Below the pieces are notes generated by a model. That model ran no database searches. It was not told the DNA's origin and was given only the letters and a program-made list of their open reading frames with translations. Shown here piece after piece: positions 1 through 6,551 of a stretch of DNA of 7,160 nt. The number at the start of each line of letters is the position of its first letter. The stretch's first letter is position 1. A program made the translations under genes and the position numbers. Source of the stretch: a bacterium (GTDB lineage: Bacteria; CBDUZB01; JAGLHV01); the NCBI GenBank assembly GCA_023143305.1, contig JAGLHV010000062.1:1-7160 (forward strand), written 5' to 3'.

Positions 1-108
1 ATTTTTTTAACGCTTATTTTCGCTAAAATTTGCTATATCGTTCAAAACATATTTTACCTTCATTTTTAGATAATGTAAAAAAAGTGTTAATTATTTTAAG
101 GCAAGACA

Positions 109-130
109 TTGATATTTACCTGTTTATCAA
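109..130. repeat. Short inverted repeat TTGATA-N10-TATCAA
   Basis: Two perfect 6-base arms (109-114 and 125-130) are separated by 10 bases in the AT-rich stretch before the small gene at 197. The form would suit a dimeric repressor operator or a weak RNA hairpin. The arms hold only one G or C each and the surroundings are AT-rich, so chance is a real alternative. The rest of 1-148 shows no coding region and no convincing promoter that I can identify. Confidence 0.2.
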
Positions 131-148
131 AGGATTAGTAACAGAATT

Positions 149-170
149 TCGGCTATTTTAAGTTAGCCGA
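149..170 (+). promoter_or_regulatory. Perfect 7-bp hairpin upstream of the small gene
   Basis: TCGGCTA (149-155) pairs exactly with TAGCCGA (164-170) across an 8-base loop. The 3' arm ends 12 bases before the ribosome binding site of the next gene. Each arm has four G or C bases, which stands out in this AT-rich leader. The hairpin is followed by GTGAGTTTT, not by a clean run of T, so it is a poor intrinsic terminator. It could be a leader structure affecting the small gene, a DNA operator, or a leftover terminator of a gene upstream of the window. Its location is seen directly; its role is inference. Confidence 0.4.
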
Positions 171-182
171 TGTGAGTTTTAA

Positions 183-189
183 AAGGGGG
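183..189 (+). promoter_or_regulatory. Ribosome binding site for the small gene (supports GTG start)
   Basis: AAGGGGG lies 7 bases before the GTG at 197, within a run of six G (185-190). It pairs well with the 16S rRNA tail if one G-U pair is allowed. This is good evidence that the 69-residue frame is translated and that GTG is its start. Confidence 0.6.
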
Positions 190-196
190 GATAAAG

Positions 197-406
197 GTGT
201 CAACATATAAACAAATTCAAGAGTGGGTAAGGGAGAACTTTAGATTTACTGTACAGACTTGTTGGATAGCTGACGTAAAAGAAAAGAATGGGCTTGAACC
301 AAGAAGAGCAGCAAATAGAGTTGATGGAAGAAAAAATCCATGTCCGCAGGATAAAGAAGAACCAATTAAAAAAGCATTTGAACATTTTGGAATGATAAGA
401 ACATAG
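197..406 (+). CDS. Small conserved-looking protein of unknown function, 69 aa
   Basis: I cannot name a function. The frame starts at GTG behind a strong ribosome binding site and ends at TAG. The product is small and rich in charged residues, with no signal peptide and no membrane segment, so it is probably cytosolic. Visible landmarks are TCWIADVKE (residues 21-29), RRAANR (36-41), NPCP (47-50) and HFGM (63-66), with two cysteines at 22 and 49. From memory this pattern recurs in a family of short hypothetical proteins in many bacteria; I could not verify that here. The first 35 residues alternate helix-like segments around a turn, so a small DNA- or RNA-binding fold is possible but speculative. 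Two cysteines alone do not make a zinc site. It lies 225 bases before purQ, separated by non-coding DNA, and is probably its own transcription unit with no clear link to nucleotide synthesis. Confidence 0.7.
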   Translation: MSTYKQIQEWVRENFRFTVQTCWIADVKEKNGLEPRRAANRVDGRKNPCPQDKEEPIKKAFEHFGMIRT

Positions 407-427
407 TCAGTTTGTCTAATTTAGCTA

Positions 428-465
428 TGCGCCTTCGGCACTTTACCCAGTCCTGCTTTGCAGGA
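428..465. repeat. GC-rich intergenic island with two small palindromes (REP-like candidate)
   Basis: About 58% of these 38 bases are G or C, against roughly 30% on both sides. The island holds GCC-TTC-GGC (431-439) and a perfect hairpin with 6-base arms, TCCTGC-TTT-GCAGGA (451-465). Two neighbouring short palindromes in a non-coding gap resemble the intergenic REP-type repeats scattered in many genomes. Only one copy is seen here, so repetition is not shown. The second hairpin is followed by only three T, making it a weak terminator for the small gene at best. The remainder of the 407-631 gap holds no open frame and no purine riboswitch that I recognise. Confidence 0.4.
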
Positions 466-616
466 TTTAAGATACACTTAGAACATTATCGGAAATTTTG
501 CTGGTAGTAACGAAAATCTAATGGAAGGAAAATCAAAAAAATTTTGCAAATAAAGTGAAAATTTCTTGTAAAATACCTTAAGAAAAATAAGTAAAACTTT
601 TGACAATACGTAATTT

Positions 617-622
617 AGGGAG
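617..622 (+). promoter_or_regulatory. Ribosome binding site of purQ
   Basis: AGGGAG stands 9 bases before the ATG at 632, a suitable distance. It confirms the start that places the conserved N-terminal strand (VRAVVLRTAGTN) immediately after the first residues. Confidence 0.6.
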
Positions 623-631
623 ACAAATTAT

Positions 632-1429
632 ATGAAAAAAGTAAGAGCTGTTGTTTTGAGAACAGCAGGGACGAATTGTGACGAAGAAACCGTTTATGCC
701 TTGAAAGTTGCCGGGGCCCAAACGAAATCAATGCATATCAATCAAATATTAAAGAAGGATAATCCGTTTCTTAATTACCAGATTTTGGTTATTCCCGGGG
801 GTTTTTCTTATGGTGATGATATTAGTGCCGGAAAGATTTTAGCTAATGAGTTAAAATATAAACTGTATTCTTCTTTAAAAGAATTTGTAGGTAAGGGAAA
901 TTTAGTTTTAGGTATTTGTAATGGTTTTCAGGTATTGGTAAAGAGCGGTCTTCTTCCCGGGATAGAGGTTATGGAAAAGGAGCAGTTAGTTACTTTAAGC
1001 GGTAATGATTCAGGGCGGTTTGAAGACAGGTGGGTATATTTAAAAACAGGAAAACTTACGTTTCAAAATTTATGGACAAAGGGCATGAAAGAAATCATTT
1101 ATTTACCTATCGCTCATGCGGAAGGAAAATTTATTTGTAAAAATAAACTTTTATTGGATAAACTTAAAAAAAATGAACAGGTAATTTTTCAATATGTGGA
1201 TAAAGAAGGAAATTTATCCGGGTATCCGGATAATCCTAACGGTTCGGTTTTCAATATTGCCGCGATTTGTAATAAGAAAGGAAATGTAATGGGGATGATG
1301 CCTCATCCGGAGCGGTACATAAATAAATATCACCACCCTCAATGGACAAGGAAAAAATTACCGGAAGAAGGAGATGGTATATTTTTATTTAAAAATGCAG
1401 TGGACTTTGCCGGAGCGAATTTAGTATAA
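632..1429 (+). CDS. purQ: Phosphoribosylformylglycinamidine synthase, glutaminase subunit PurQ
   Basis: PurQ is the class I glutamine amidotransferase subunit of FGAM synthase. It hydrolyses glutamine and channels ammonia to PurL in the fourth step of IMP synthesis. The 265-residue product shows VIPGGFSYGDD (53-63), the nucleophile elbow LGICNGFQVL with Cys96 (93-102), and MPHPER carrying His225 and Glu227 (223-228), which completes the Cys-His-Glu triad. It is longer than the roughly 227-residue Bacillus form. Much of the extra length is C-terminal, around HHPQWTR (234-240) and a GDG segment (247-249), a layout I recall from planctomycete-like and other deep lineages. The genes for its partners PurL and PurS are not next to it. 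purD follows after a 114-base gap (up to the GTG at 1544) with no clear terminator, so the two may share a transcript. Confidence 0.96.
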   Translation: MKKVRAVVLRTAGTNCDEETVYALKVAGAQTKSMHINQILKKDNPFLNYQILVIPGGFSYGDDISAGKILANELKYKLYSSLKEFVGKGNLVLGICNGFQVLVKSGLLPGIEVMEKEQLVTLSGNDSGRFEDRWVYLKTGKLTFQNLWTKGMKEIIYLPIAHAEGKFICKNKLLLDKLKKNEQVIFQYVDKEGNLSGYPDNPNGSVFNIAAICNKKGNVMGMMPHPERYINKYHHPQWTRKKLPEEGDGIFLFKNAVDFAGANLV

Positions 1430-1530
1430 TATCAAAAATGTAGATTATTGATAAAAGAGATGGATATAAAACATAGAAATTAAAAGAAATAATTTACCGG
1501 AAATTAAGGTTTGATTGATAATTTTGGTAA

Positions 1531-1536
1531 GGGAGG
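1531..1536 (+). promoter_or_regulatory. Ribosome binding site of purD (decides GTG start)
   Basis: GGGAGG lies 7 bases before GTG at 1544. It falls inside the longer open frame that begins with TTG at 1511, which has only a weaker AAGG directly before it. The strong site and the family N-terminus therefore favour 1544. Confidence 0.75.
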
Positions 1537-1543
1537 AAAAAGA

Positions 1544-2821
1544 GTGAAAGTTTTAGTTATTGGGTCGGGAGGAAGAGAGCATGCTTTTGTTTGGAAACTG
1601 AATAATAGTAAAAAAGTTTCCAATATTTTATGTGTTCCCGGTAATGCCGGAATGTCAGAGATGGGTGTTTGTGTTGATATAGGTATTCTTGATTTTCCCG
1701 GTTTAGTGAAATTAGTTAAAGAAAATAATGTTGATTTGACTATTGTAGGTCCGGAAGTTCCGTTAGTTAGTGGAATTGTGGATTATTTTCAAAACGAAGG
1801 TTTAGCTATTTTTGGCCCTAATAAAAAAGCAGCCCAATTAGAAGGAAGTAAAATATTTGCTAAAGAGTTTATGTCTAAATATAATATTCCTACTGCCCGT
1901 TTTGATGTTTTTGATGATCCCCAGGAAGCAAAAAAGTGTGTGGAAAAAGTAGGAGTACCCCTGGTGGTAAAAGCAGATGGATTAGCCGGAGGCAAGGGTG
2001 TGATAATATGTAAAACAAAGCCTGAAGCAATAGCCGCCATTGATATGATAATGGTCGAAAGAAAATTTGGTAGTGCAGGGGATAAAATTATCATAGAAGA
2101 AATGGTAGTAGGGGAAGAAGCGTCTTTAATGGCTTTTTGTGACGGTGAAACTGTTTTACCTATGATTTCTTCCCAGGACCATAAAAGAGTATTTGATGGT
2201 GATGAGGGAACAAATACGGGAGGTATGGGAGCTTACGCTCCTGCTCCTGTGATAACCGAAGAGATATATGAGCAAACAAAAAAAGAGGTTTTTGAAAATT
2301 TTATAATAGGTTTAAAAAAAGAGGGAATAGAATATAAGGGAGTAGTTTATGCAGGGGTAGTCATTACCAAAAAGGGGCCGAAAGTTTTAGAATTCAATGT
2401 TCGGTTTGGAGATCCGGAAACACAGGTTGTTTTACCGTTACTAAAAAGCGATATGTTAGATATAATTTCTGCGGTAATCGATAAAAAACTGGATAAATTA
2501 GTAATAGAATGGGAGAAAAAGTCCTGTGTTTGTGTAGTATTGACTTCCCAGGGATATCCGGGCAGTTATGAGAAAGAAAAAGAAATTTCCGGTCTGGAAA
2601 ATACAAAAAAAATAAAAGATGTTGTGGCTTTTCATTCAGGAACAGCTTTTAGCAGTGAAAAAAAATTACAAACTGCAGGGGGACGGGTTTTAGGGGTAAC
2701 TGCTTTAGGGGATAGTTTAGATAAAGCCATTAATTTAACTTATCAGACAATTGATAAAATAAAATTTGAGGGCATGCATTATCGTAAAGACATTGGAGCC
2801 AGGGGAATTAAAAAGAATTAG
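1544..2821 (+). CDS. purD: Phosphoribosylamine-glycine ligase PurD (GAR synthetase)
   Basis: PurD joins glycine to 5-phosphoribosylamine using ATP to give glycinamide ribonucleotide, the second step of IMP synthesis, in the cytosol. The frame stays open back to 1511, but GTG at 1544 sits behind a strong ribosome binding site and gives the typical beginning KVLVIGSGGREHA. The resulting 425 residues match the usual length. Landmarks in order: the N-terminal Rossmann-like part with GPEVPL (69-74), the ATP-grasp nucleotide loop VKADGLAGGKGV (142-153), the substrate loop GTNTGGMGAYAP (222-233), the metal-binding LEFNVRFGDPE (282-292), and the C-terminal AGGRVLGV (378-385). All key motifs are intact. 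It is followed by a 115-base gap before pyrR with no obvious terminator, so purine and pyrimidine genes are adjacent and could even be co-transcribed. Confidence 0.97.
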   Translation: MKVLVIGSGGREHAFVWKLNNSKKVSNILCVPGNAGMSEMGVCVDIGILDFPGLVKLVKENNVDLTIVGPEVPLVSGIVDYFQNEGLAIFGPNKKAAQLEGSKIFAKEFMSKYNIPTARFDVFDDPQEAKKCVEKVGVPLVVKADGLAGGKGVIICKTKPEAIAAIDMIMVERKFGSAGDKIIIEEMVVGEEASLMAFCDGETVLPMISSQDHKRVFDGDEGTNTGGMGAYAPAPVITEEIYEQTKKEVFENFIIGLKKEGIEYKGVVYAGVVITKKGPKVLEFNVRFGDPETQVVLPLLKSDMLDIISAVIDKKLDKLVIEWEKKSCVCVVLTSQGYPGSYEKEKEISGLENTKKIKDVVAFHSGTAFSSEKKLQTAGGRVLGVTALGDSLDKAINLTYQTIDKIKFEGMHYRKDIGARGIKKN

Positions 2822-2894
2822 TTTATTTGAATTAGTTACTTAAAAAGTCAACAAGTATATATTTTTCACTTAAGAGTTTAAAGAAATATAGTTA

Positions 2895-2911
2895 ATAAAT
2901 TTAAAATTTAT
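2895..2911. repeat. AT-only palindrome in the pyrR leader
   Basis: ATAAATTT (2895-2902) and AAATTTAT (2904-2911) form perfect 8-base arms around one central A, in the 115-base gap between purD and pyrR. The right arm overlaps a perfect TATAAT (2909-2914), so it could be an operator over a promoter. Because the palindrome contains only A and T in very AT-rich DNA, chance formation is quite possible. No G-rich or T-tailed stem that would form an attenuator is visible in this gap. Confidence 0.25.
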
Positions 2912-2914
2912 AAT
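2909..2914 (+). promoter_or_regulatory. Possible -10 box for the pyr operon
   Basis: The hexamer is an exact TATAAT. Transcription from it would begin near 2920, giving a leader of under 20 bases before the TTG start of pyrR. I find no good -35 hexamer 16-18 bases upstream and no TG extension. AT-rich DNA produces such hexamers easily, so this is only a candidate. Confidence 0.25.
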
Positions 2915-2926
2915 TACAGATTTAAG

Positions 2927-2931
2927 AGGTG
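2927..2931 (+). promoter_or_regulatory. Ribosome binding site of pyrR (supports TTG start)
   Basis: AGGTG, within AAGAGGTG (2924-2931), lies 5 bases before TTG at 2937. The alternative ATG at 2964 has only a weak AAGAAG before it. Confidence 0.5.
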
Positions 2932-2936
2932 TTATT

Positions 2937-3506
2937 TTGGTTTTTCGCGAAAAGAAGATAATAATGAATAAATCGGAAATAGACCGAACTATAAAACGAA
3001 TGGCGCATGAAATTATAGAAAAGAATTATGGTGTTGAAGACCTGGTTATTATTGGAATCCAGAATAGGGGTGTTCCTCTGGCTAATCGTCTGGCTTTTAA
3101 AATAAAAGAAATAGAATCCGTAGATATTCCTGTGGGTGTTTTAGATATTACTTTGTATCGGGATGATTTAAATTCTGCTGCTGACCAACCCATAGTGCGT
3201 GAAACAAAAATACCTTTTAATATAGACCGGAAAAAGATTGTTTTAGTGGATGATGTGTTATTTACCGGCAGGACTATAAGGGCCGCTTTGGATGAATTAA
3301 TTGATTTCGGAAGGCCAAAGCTTATTCGCTTAGCAGTTCTGATTGATCGTGGTAACCGTGAGTTTCCTATCCAACCGGATTTTGTAGGAAAAATATTTCC
3401 TGCTTCAATTAAAGAATTAATTTGTGTCGAATTGAAGGAAGTAGATGATAACGAGAGGGTAATTTTAAAAGAAATTCTGGAGAATGCCCATGAAATTAAA
3501 AAATAA
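2937..3506 (+). CDS. pyrR: PyrR, pyrimidine operon regulator / uracil phosphoribosyltransferase
   Basis: PyrR is a type I phosphoribosyltransferase homologue. In Bacillus it binds pyr mRNA in a UMP-dependent way and promotes termination; many members also make UMP from uracil and PRPP. The PRPP motif [13 protein letters not shown] is clear (101-113), along with ITLYRDDL (71-78) and DRGNREFP (137-144). I chose the TTG start: with it the protein is 189 residues, close to the family length, and [12 protein letters not shown] lines up with the conserved N-terminal strand of Bacillus PyrR, which a start at ATG 2964 would remove. Bacillus has DRGH where this protein has DRGN, near the RNA-binding face. 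As first gene of the pyrBCKD cluster it fits the usual arrangement. Its end overlaps pyrB by 17 bases. No PyrR binding loop is recognisable upstream, so whether it acts by attenuation here is open. Confidence 0.94.
   Translation: MVFREKKIIMNKSEIDRTIKRMAHEIIEKNYGVEDLVIIGIQNRGVPLANRLAFKIKEIESVDIPVGVLDITLYRDDLNSAADQPIVRETKIPFNIDRKKIVLVDDVLFTGRTIRAALDELIDFGRPKLIRLAVLIDRGNREFPIQPDFVGKIFPASIKELICVELKEVDDNERVILKEILENAHEIKK
3479..3482 (+). promoter_or_regulatory. Ribosome binding site of pyrB (decides second ATG)
   Basis: GGAG lies inside the end of pyrR. It is 7 bases before the ATG at 3490 but only 1 base before the ATG at 3484, so the second ATG is the better start. Confidence 0.55.
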
Positions 3507-4428
3507 GGATTTACTGGGATTAGAAAATTTAGACAAGAAAGAAATCCAATTAATCCTGGATACGGCCGGGCCTTTTAAAGAATTATTTACCCGTTCGGTA
3601 AAAAAAGTTCCCGCTTTAAGAGGACAAACGGTTGTACTCCTTTTTTATGAACCATCTACAAGAACTCGTAATTCATTTGAACTAGCGGCCAAAAGGCTGA
3701 GTGCAGACAGTTTAAATGTTCCTATTTCTACCAGTAGTGTGGTTAAAGGGGAAAGTTTGATTGATACGGTAAAAACTATTGAAGCGATGAAAGCAGATTT
3801 TGTTATCATTCGGCACAGTATGGCCGGTGCTGCAGAAATAGTATCCCGGACAATAAAATCATCAGTAATAAATGCCGGAGATGGTGCGCATGAACATCCT
3901 ACTCAGGGGTTATTAGATTTATTTACTATAAGAGAAAAAAAAGGGAAAATAAAAGGCTTAAAAGTAACAATAATCGGAGATATTTTACATAGCCGGGTAG
4001 CACGCTCTAATATCTGGGGCTTAAAGAAAATGGGGGCAGAAGTGCGTGTTTGTGCTCCCGCAACTCTTATTCCTCCGGAAATTGAAAGTATGGGAGTAGA
4101 AGTTTTTTATAATCTGGAGAAAGCTTTAAACGATGTGGATGTGATTTATACTTTAAGAATACAATTAGAAAGACAAAAGGAACACCTCTTACCTTCTTTA
4201 CGGGAATATGCGGAATTTTATGCAATAACTAATGAAAGATTAAAATATGCTAAAGATGATTGTTTAGTGATGCATCCCGGACCAATGAATAGGGGTGTGG
4301 AAATATTTGGTGAAGTAGCCGATGGACCCCAGTCTGTTATTTTAGAACAGGTAACCAATGGTATAGCGATTAGGATGGCAGTTTTATATTTATTAGCAGG
4401 GCGGAAACAAATTAATAGCAAGGATTAA
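3490..4428 (+). CDS. pyrB: Aspartate carbamoyltransferase catalytic subunit PyrB
   Basis: PyrB catalyses the committed step of pyrimidine synthesis: carbamoyl phosphate plus aspartate gives carbamoyl aspartate. I place the start at 3490 because of ribosome binding site spacing; an ATG two codons earlier (3484) is in frame. The 312-residue product is normal for a catalytic chain. It shows the carbamoyl phosphate site STRTR (56-60), the mobile loop SVVKGES (83-89) contributed by the neighbouring subunit, HPTQGLLD (136-143), the aspartate-domain TLRIQ (221-225), and [11 protein letters not shown] (262-272). The Ser-Thr-Arg-Thr-Arg and HPTQ motifs exclude ornithine carbamoyltransferase as the better call. 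No pyrI regulatory chain is adjacent, so a simple catalytic trimer as in Bacillus is likely. It overlaps pyrR by 17 bases and ends 1 base before pyrC. Confidence 0.97.
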   Translation: MKLKNKDLLGLENLDKKEIQLILDTAGPFKELFTRSVKKVPALRGQTVVLLFYEPSTRTRNSFELAAKRLSADSLNVPISTSSVVKGESLIDTVKTIEAMKADFVIIRHSMAGAAEIVSRTIKSSVINAGDGAHEHPTQGLLDLFTIREKKGKIKGLKVTIIGDILHSRVARSNIWGLKKMGAEVRVCAPATLIPPEIESMGVEVFYNLEKALNDVDVIYTLRIQLERQKEHLLPSLREYAEFYAITNERLKYAKDDCLVMHPGPMNRGVEIFGEVADGPQSVILEQVTNGIAIRMAVLYLLAGRKQINSKD

Positions 4429-4429
4429 T

Positions 4430-5725
4430 ATGGAAAAAATTTTAATAAAAAACGGAAGAGTTGTTAACCCGGATAATAAAATAGATGAAGTTTTAGATAT
4501 TTTAATTGAAGGAAGCAAAATTAAATATCTTAAAAAACCTTTATCAATTACTGCTGATAAAATTATAAATGCTCAAGGAAAAATAGTTGTTCCCGGCTTA
4601 ATTGATATGCATGTTCATCTTCGCGAACCGGGGAGAGAGGATGAAGAAACTATTGCCTCAGGAACAAAAGCTGCCGCAATGGGAGGAATTACTTCTGTTT
4701 GTTGTATGGCTAATACCAATCCTTGCATTGATAATGTTTCCGGGGTTAAGTTTGTTTTGTTGAAGGCCGAAAAAGAAGGATTAATAAATGTTTTTCCTAT
4801 TGGCAGTATTACCAAGAATCTTTTAGGTAAAGAATTGTCGTCAATGGGAGAGATGAGTAAAGCTGGAATTGTAGCAGTTTCCGATGATGGAAATTTAATA
4901 ATGAATGCTAAAATTATGCGCAGAGCGTTAGAATATGCTAAAACTTTTAATTTACCAACCATTGTGCATTGTGAGGATTTGAATCTTTCCCATAATGGAG
5001 TAATGAATGAGGGGAAGGTATCGGCTATTCTTGGTCTGGCAGGAATACCGCGGGAAGCAGAAAATATTATGGTTGCCCGGGACATAGCTTTGGCAAACTT
5101 AACCGGGGCAAAGTTACATATTGCCCATGTAAGCACAAAAGAATCAGTAACTCTGATTAAAGAAGCTAAAAGGAAAGGAATAAAAGTTACTTGTGAAACT
5201 TGTCCTCATTATTTTACTTTAACTGAAAAAAATGTAGGAAAATATAATACTAATATGAAAATGAAACCTCCTTTACGCACTCAAACCGATATTAATGCAA
5301 TAAAAGAAGGTTTAGCGGAGGGAACTATTGATTGTATCGTCTCTGACCATGCTCCGCATTTAGATATAGAAAAAAACACGGAGTTTAATTTAGCCGCTTT
5401 TGGGATTATTGGGTTGGAGACTCTGTTACCTTTAATAATGGTTGAATTAGTGGAGAAAAAAGTACTGTCGTTATCCGAAGCAATCAAAAAAGTAACGTTG
5501 AATCCGGCAACCATTTTAGGACTAAAAGAAGGAAGATTAAAAAAAGGAGAATATGCTAATTTAACTATTATTGATCCTCAAATGGAATTAAAGATTGGCA
5601 ATGATTTTTTTCATTCTAAATGTAAAAATTCCCCTTTTATCGGGAGAAAGCTTAAAGGATTTGCTGTTACTACAATAGTAGAAGGTAGAATAGTAATGGA
5701 GAATAGAACTTTTGTATCAAATTAA
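4430..5725 (+). CDS. pyrC: Dihydroorotase PyrC, class I
   Basis: PyrC is a zinc amidohydrolase that cyclises carbamoyl aspartate to dihydroorotate. The 431-residue length and motifs are those of the class I (Bacillus-type) enzyme, not the shorter E. coli type. Visible metal and catalytic positions are His61 and His63 in DMHVHLREPG (59-68), Asp152 in SDDG, His180 in VHCED, His233 in IAHVST, and Asp306 in SDHAPH (305-310); spacing matches the Bacillus enzyme with a shift of about two residues. The C-terminal part returns to the beta-sandwich typical of amidohydrolases (LKKGEYANLTIID, 370-382). A full metal set argues for an active enzyme, not an inactive PyrC-like partner. The start ATG follows AAGGA (4420-4424) by 5 bases, 1 base after the pyrB stop; its 3' end overlaps pyrK. 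Confidence 0.97.
   Translation: MEKILIKNGRVVNPDNKIDEVLDILIEGSKIKYLKKPLSITADKIINAQGKIVVPGLIDMHVHLREPGREDEETIASGTKAAAMGGITSVCCMANTNPCIDNVSGVKFVLLKAEKEGLINVFPIGSITKNLLGKELSSMGEMSKAGIVAVSDDGNLIMNAKIMRRALEYAKTFNLPTIVHCEDLNLSHNGVMNEGKVSAILGLAGIPREAENIMVARDIALANLTGAKLHIAHVSTKESVTLIKEAKRKGIKVTCETCPHYFTLTEKNVGKYNTNMKMKPPLRTQTDINAIKEGLAEGTIDCIVSDHAPHLDIEKNTEFNLAAFGIIGLETLLPLIMVELVEKKVLSLSEAIKKVTLNPATILGLKEGRLKKGEYANLTIIDPQMELKIGNDFFHSKCKNSPFIGRKLKGFAVTTIVEGRIVMENRTFVSN
5698..5701 (+). promoter_or_regulatory. Ribosome binding site of pyrK (supports TTG start)
   Basis: GGAG inside the end of pyrC lies 10 bases before TTG at 5712. The spacing is slightly long, but no ATG or GTG is close by in frame, and translational coupling with pyrC would help initiation. 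Confidence 0.45.
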
Positions 5726-6551
5726 AGCGAAAATTATTGCTAATAAAAAGATTACATCTCAATATTACAATTTAGTAGTCGATGCTCCGCAGATTGCTAA
5801 ATTTGCTAAACCCGGCCAGTTTATTAATGTACAAATTAGTGAAGGATATGAACCTTTTTTAAGAAAACCATTCAGCATATACAGAATTGGACCTCCAAAG
5901 GTAAAACAAAAATCTAAAATTGAATTGCTTTATAAAATAGTAGGAAAAGGAACTAATATTTTAAGTCAAAAAAAGTCCGGAGAGTGTATAGATATCATTG
6001 GGCCTTTAGGTAATGGGTTTATATTGCCTCCGGAAAGAAAAAAAAATCAAAAGCAAAAGTCCGGGATTATTTTAATCGGTGGAGGAATAGGGGTCGTTCC
6101 TCTTTTATTCCTGGCGGAATGCTTGATGAATTTCCGTTCTTTTGTTGTTTCTGTTTTAATCGGAATTAAAAATAAAAAAGAATCTTTACTTACTTGTAAT
6201 TTTGATAAATTAAATTGCCAGGTAAAAATTGCTACAGAAGATGGGTCGATTGGCAGTAAGGGCTTGGTTACCGATCTCTTAAAAGAAGAGTTAAAAGTTG
6301 GCCGGTCTTCTTCTTTATTTATGACTTATAGTTGTGGTCCGTCTTTAATGCTTAAGGAAATAGCTAAAATCACTGAAAAAGATAAAATTCCCGCTCAGGT
6401 TTGTCTGGAAGAGTATATGGCTTGTGGTATAGGGAGTTGTTTAGGCTGTGCGGTAAAGATTAAAAGTGAAGATTTTCCGGGTTTTAAATATGTTAGAGTG
6501 TGTAAAGAGGGCCCGATATTTGATGCAAAGCAGGTAATATGGGATGAATAA
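5712..6551 (+). CDS. pyrK: PyrK, electron transfer subunit of dihydroorotate dehydrogenase B
   Basis: PyrK carries FAD and a [2Fe-2S] cluster and passes electrons from PyrD to NAD. The 279-residue product shows the flavin-binding RKPFSI (51-56), GKGTNIL (78-84), GPLGNGF (97-103), the nucleotide-binding GGGIGVVPL (123-131), SCGP (207-210), and the cluster cysteines 238, 243, 246 (ACGIGSCLGC) and 264. The TTG start is supported because the N-terminus then aligns in length with Bacillus PyrK. It is somewhat longer than the Bacillus protein; a lysine-rich stretch between the FAD and NAD domains (109-116) accounts for part of this. Related ferredoxin-NADP reductase subunits and sulfide dehydrogenase subunits share this fold, but its place between pyrC and pyrD settles the identity. 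It overlaps pyrC by 14 bases and pyrD by 8. Confidence 0.95.
   Translation: MYQIKAKIIANKKITSQYYNLVVDAPQIAKFAKPGQFINVQISEGYEPFLRKPFSIYRIGPPKVKQKSKIELLYKIVGKGTNILSQKKSGECIDIIGPLGNGFILPPERKKNQKQKSGIILIGGGIGVVPLLFLAECLMNFRSFVVSVLIGIKNKKESLLTCNFDKLNCQVKIATEDGSIGSKGLVTDLLKEELKVGRSSSLFMTYSCGPSLMLKEIAKITEKDKIPAQVCLEEYMACGIGSCLGCAVKIKSEDFPGFKYVRVCKEGPIFDAKQVIWDE
6532..6535 (+). promoter_or_regulatory. Ribosome binding site of pyrD
   Basis: AGGT, near the end of pyrK, lies 8 bases before the ATG at 6544 and supports that start, which overlaps the pyrK stop codon in another frame. Confidence 0.4.

Noticed and set aside
544..574. Possible purQ promoter, TTGCAA and TAAAAT
   Set aside because: The spacer is 19 bases and both boxes are imperfect; in DNA this AT-rich such pairs are common by chance.
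600..605. Perfect TTGACA hexamer before purQ
   Set aside because: A -10 box 17 bases later would fall at 623-628 (ACAAAT), after the ribosome binding site, and transcription would then start inside purQ. It is not a usable -35 for this gene.
1430..1453. TATCAA / TTGATA inverted repeat after purQ
   Set aside because: Only 6-base, mostly A/T arms with a 12-base loop and no T-run; too weak for a terminator call. It carries the same hexamers as the repeat at 109-130 in the opposite arrangement, which is probably coincidence.
1511..1543. Upstream TTG start for purD adding 11 residues
   Set aside because: The GTG at 1544 has the strong GGGAGG site at proper spacing, and the family N-terminus begins exactly there.
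4615..5136. 173-residue open frame on the - strand within pyrC
   Set aside because: It lies fully antisense to the well-supported pyrC, has no ribosome binding evidence and no recognisable motif; it is a shadow frame.
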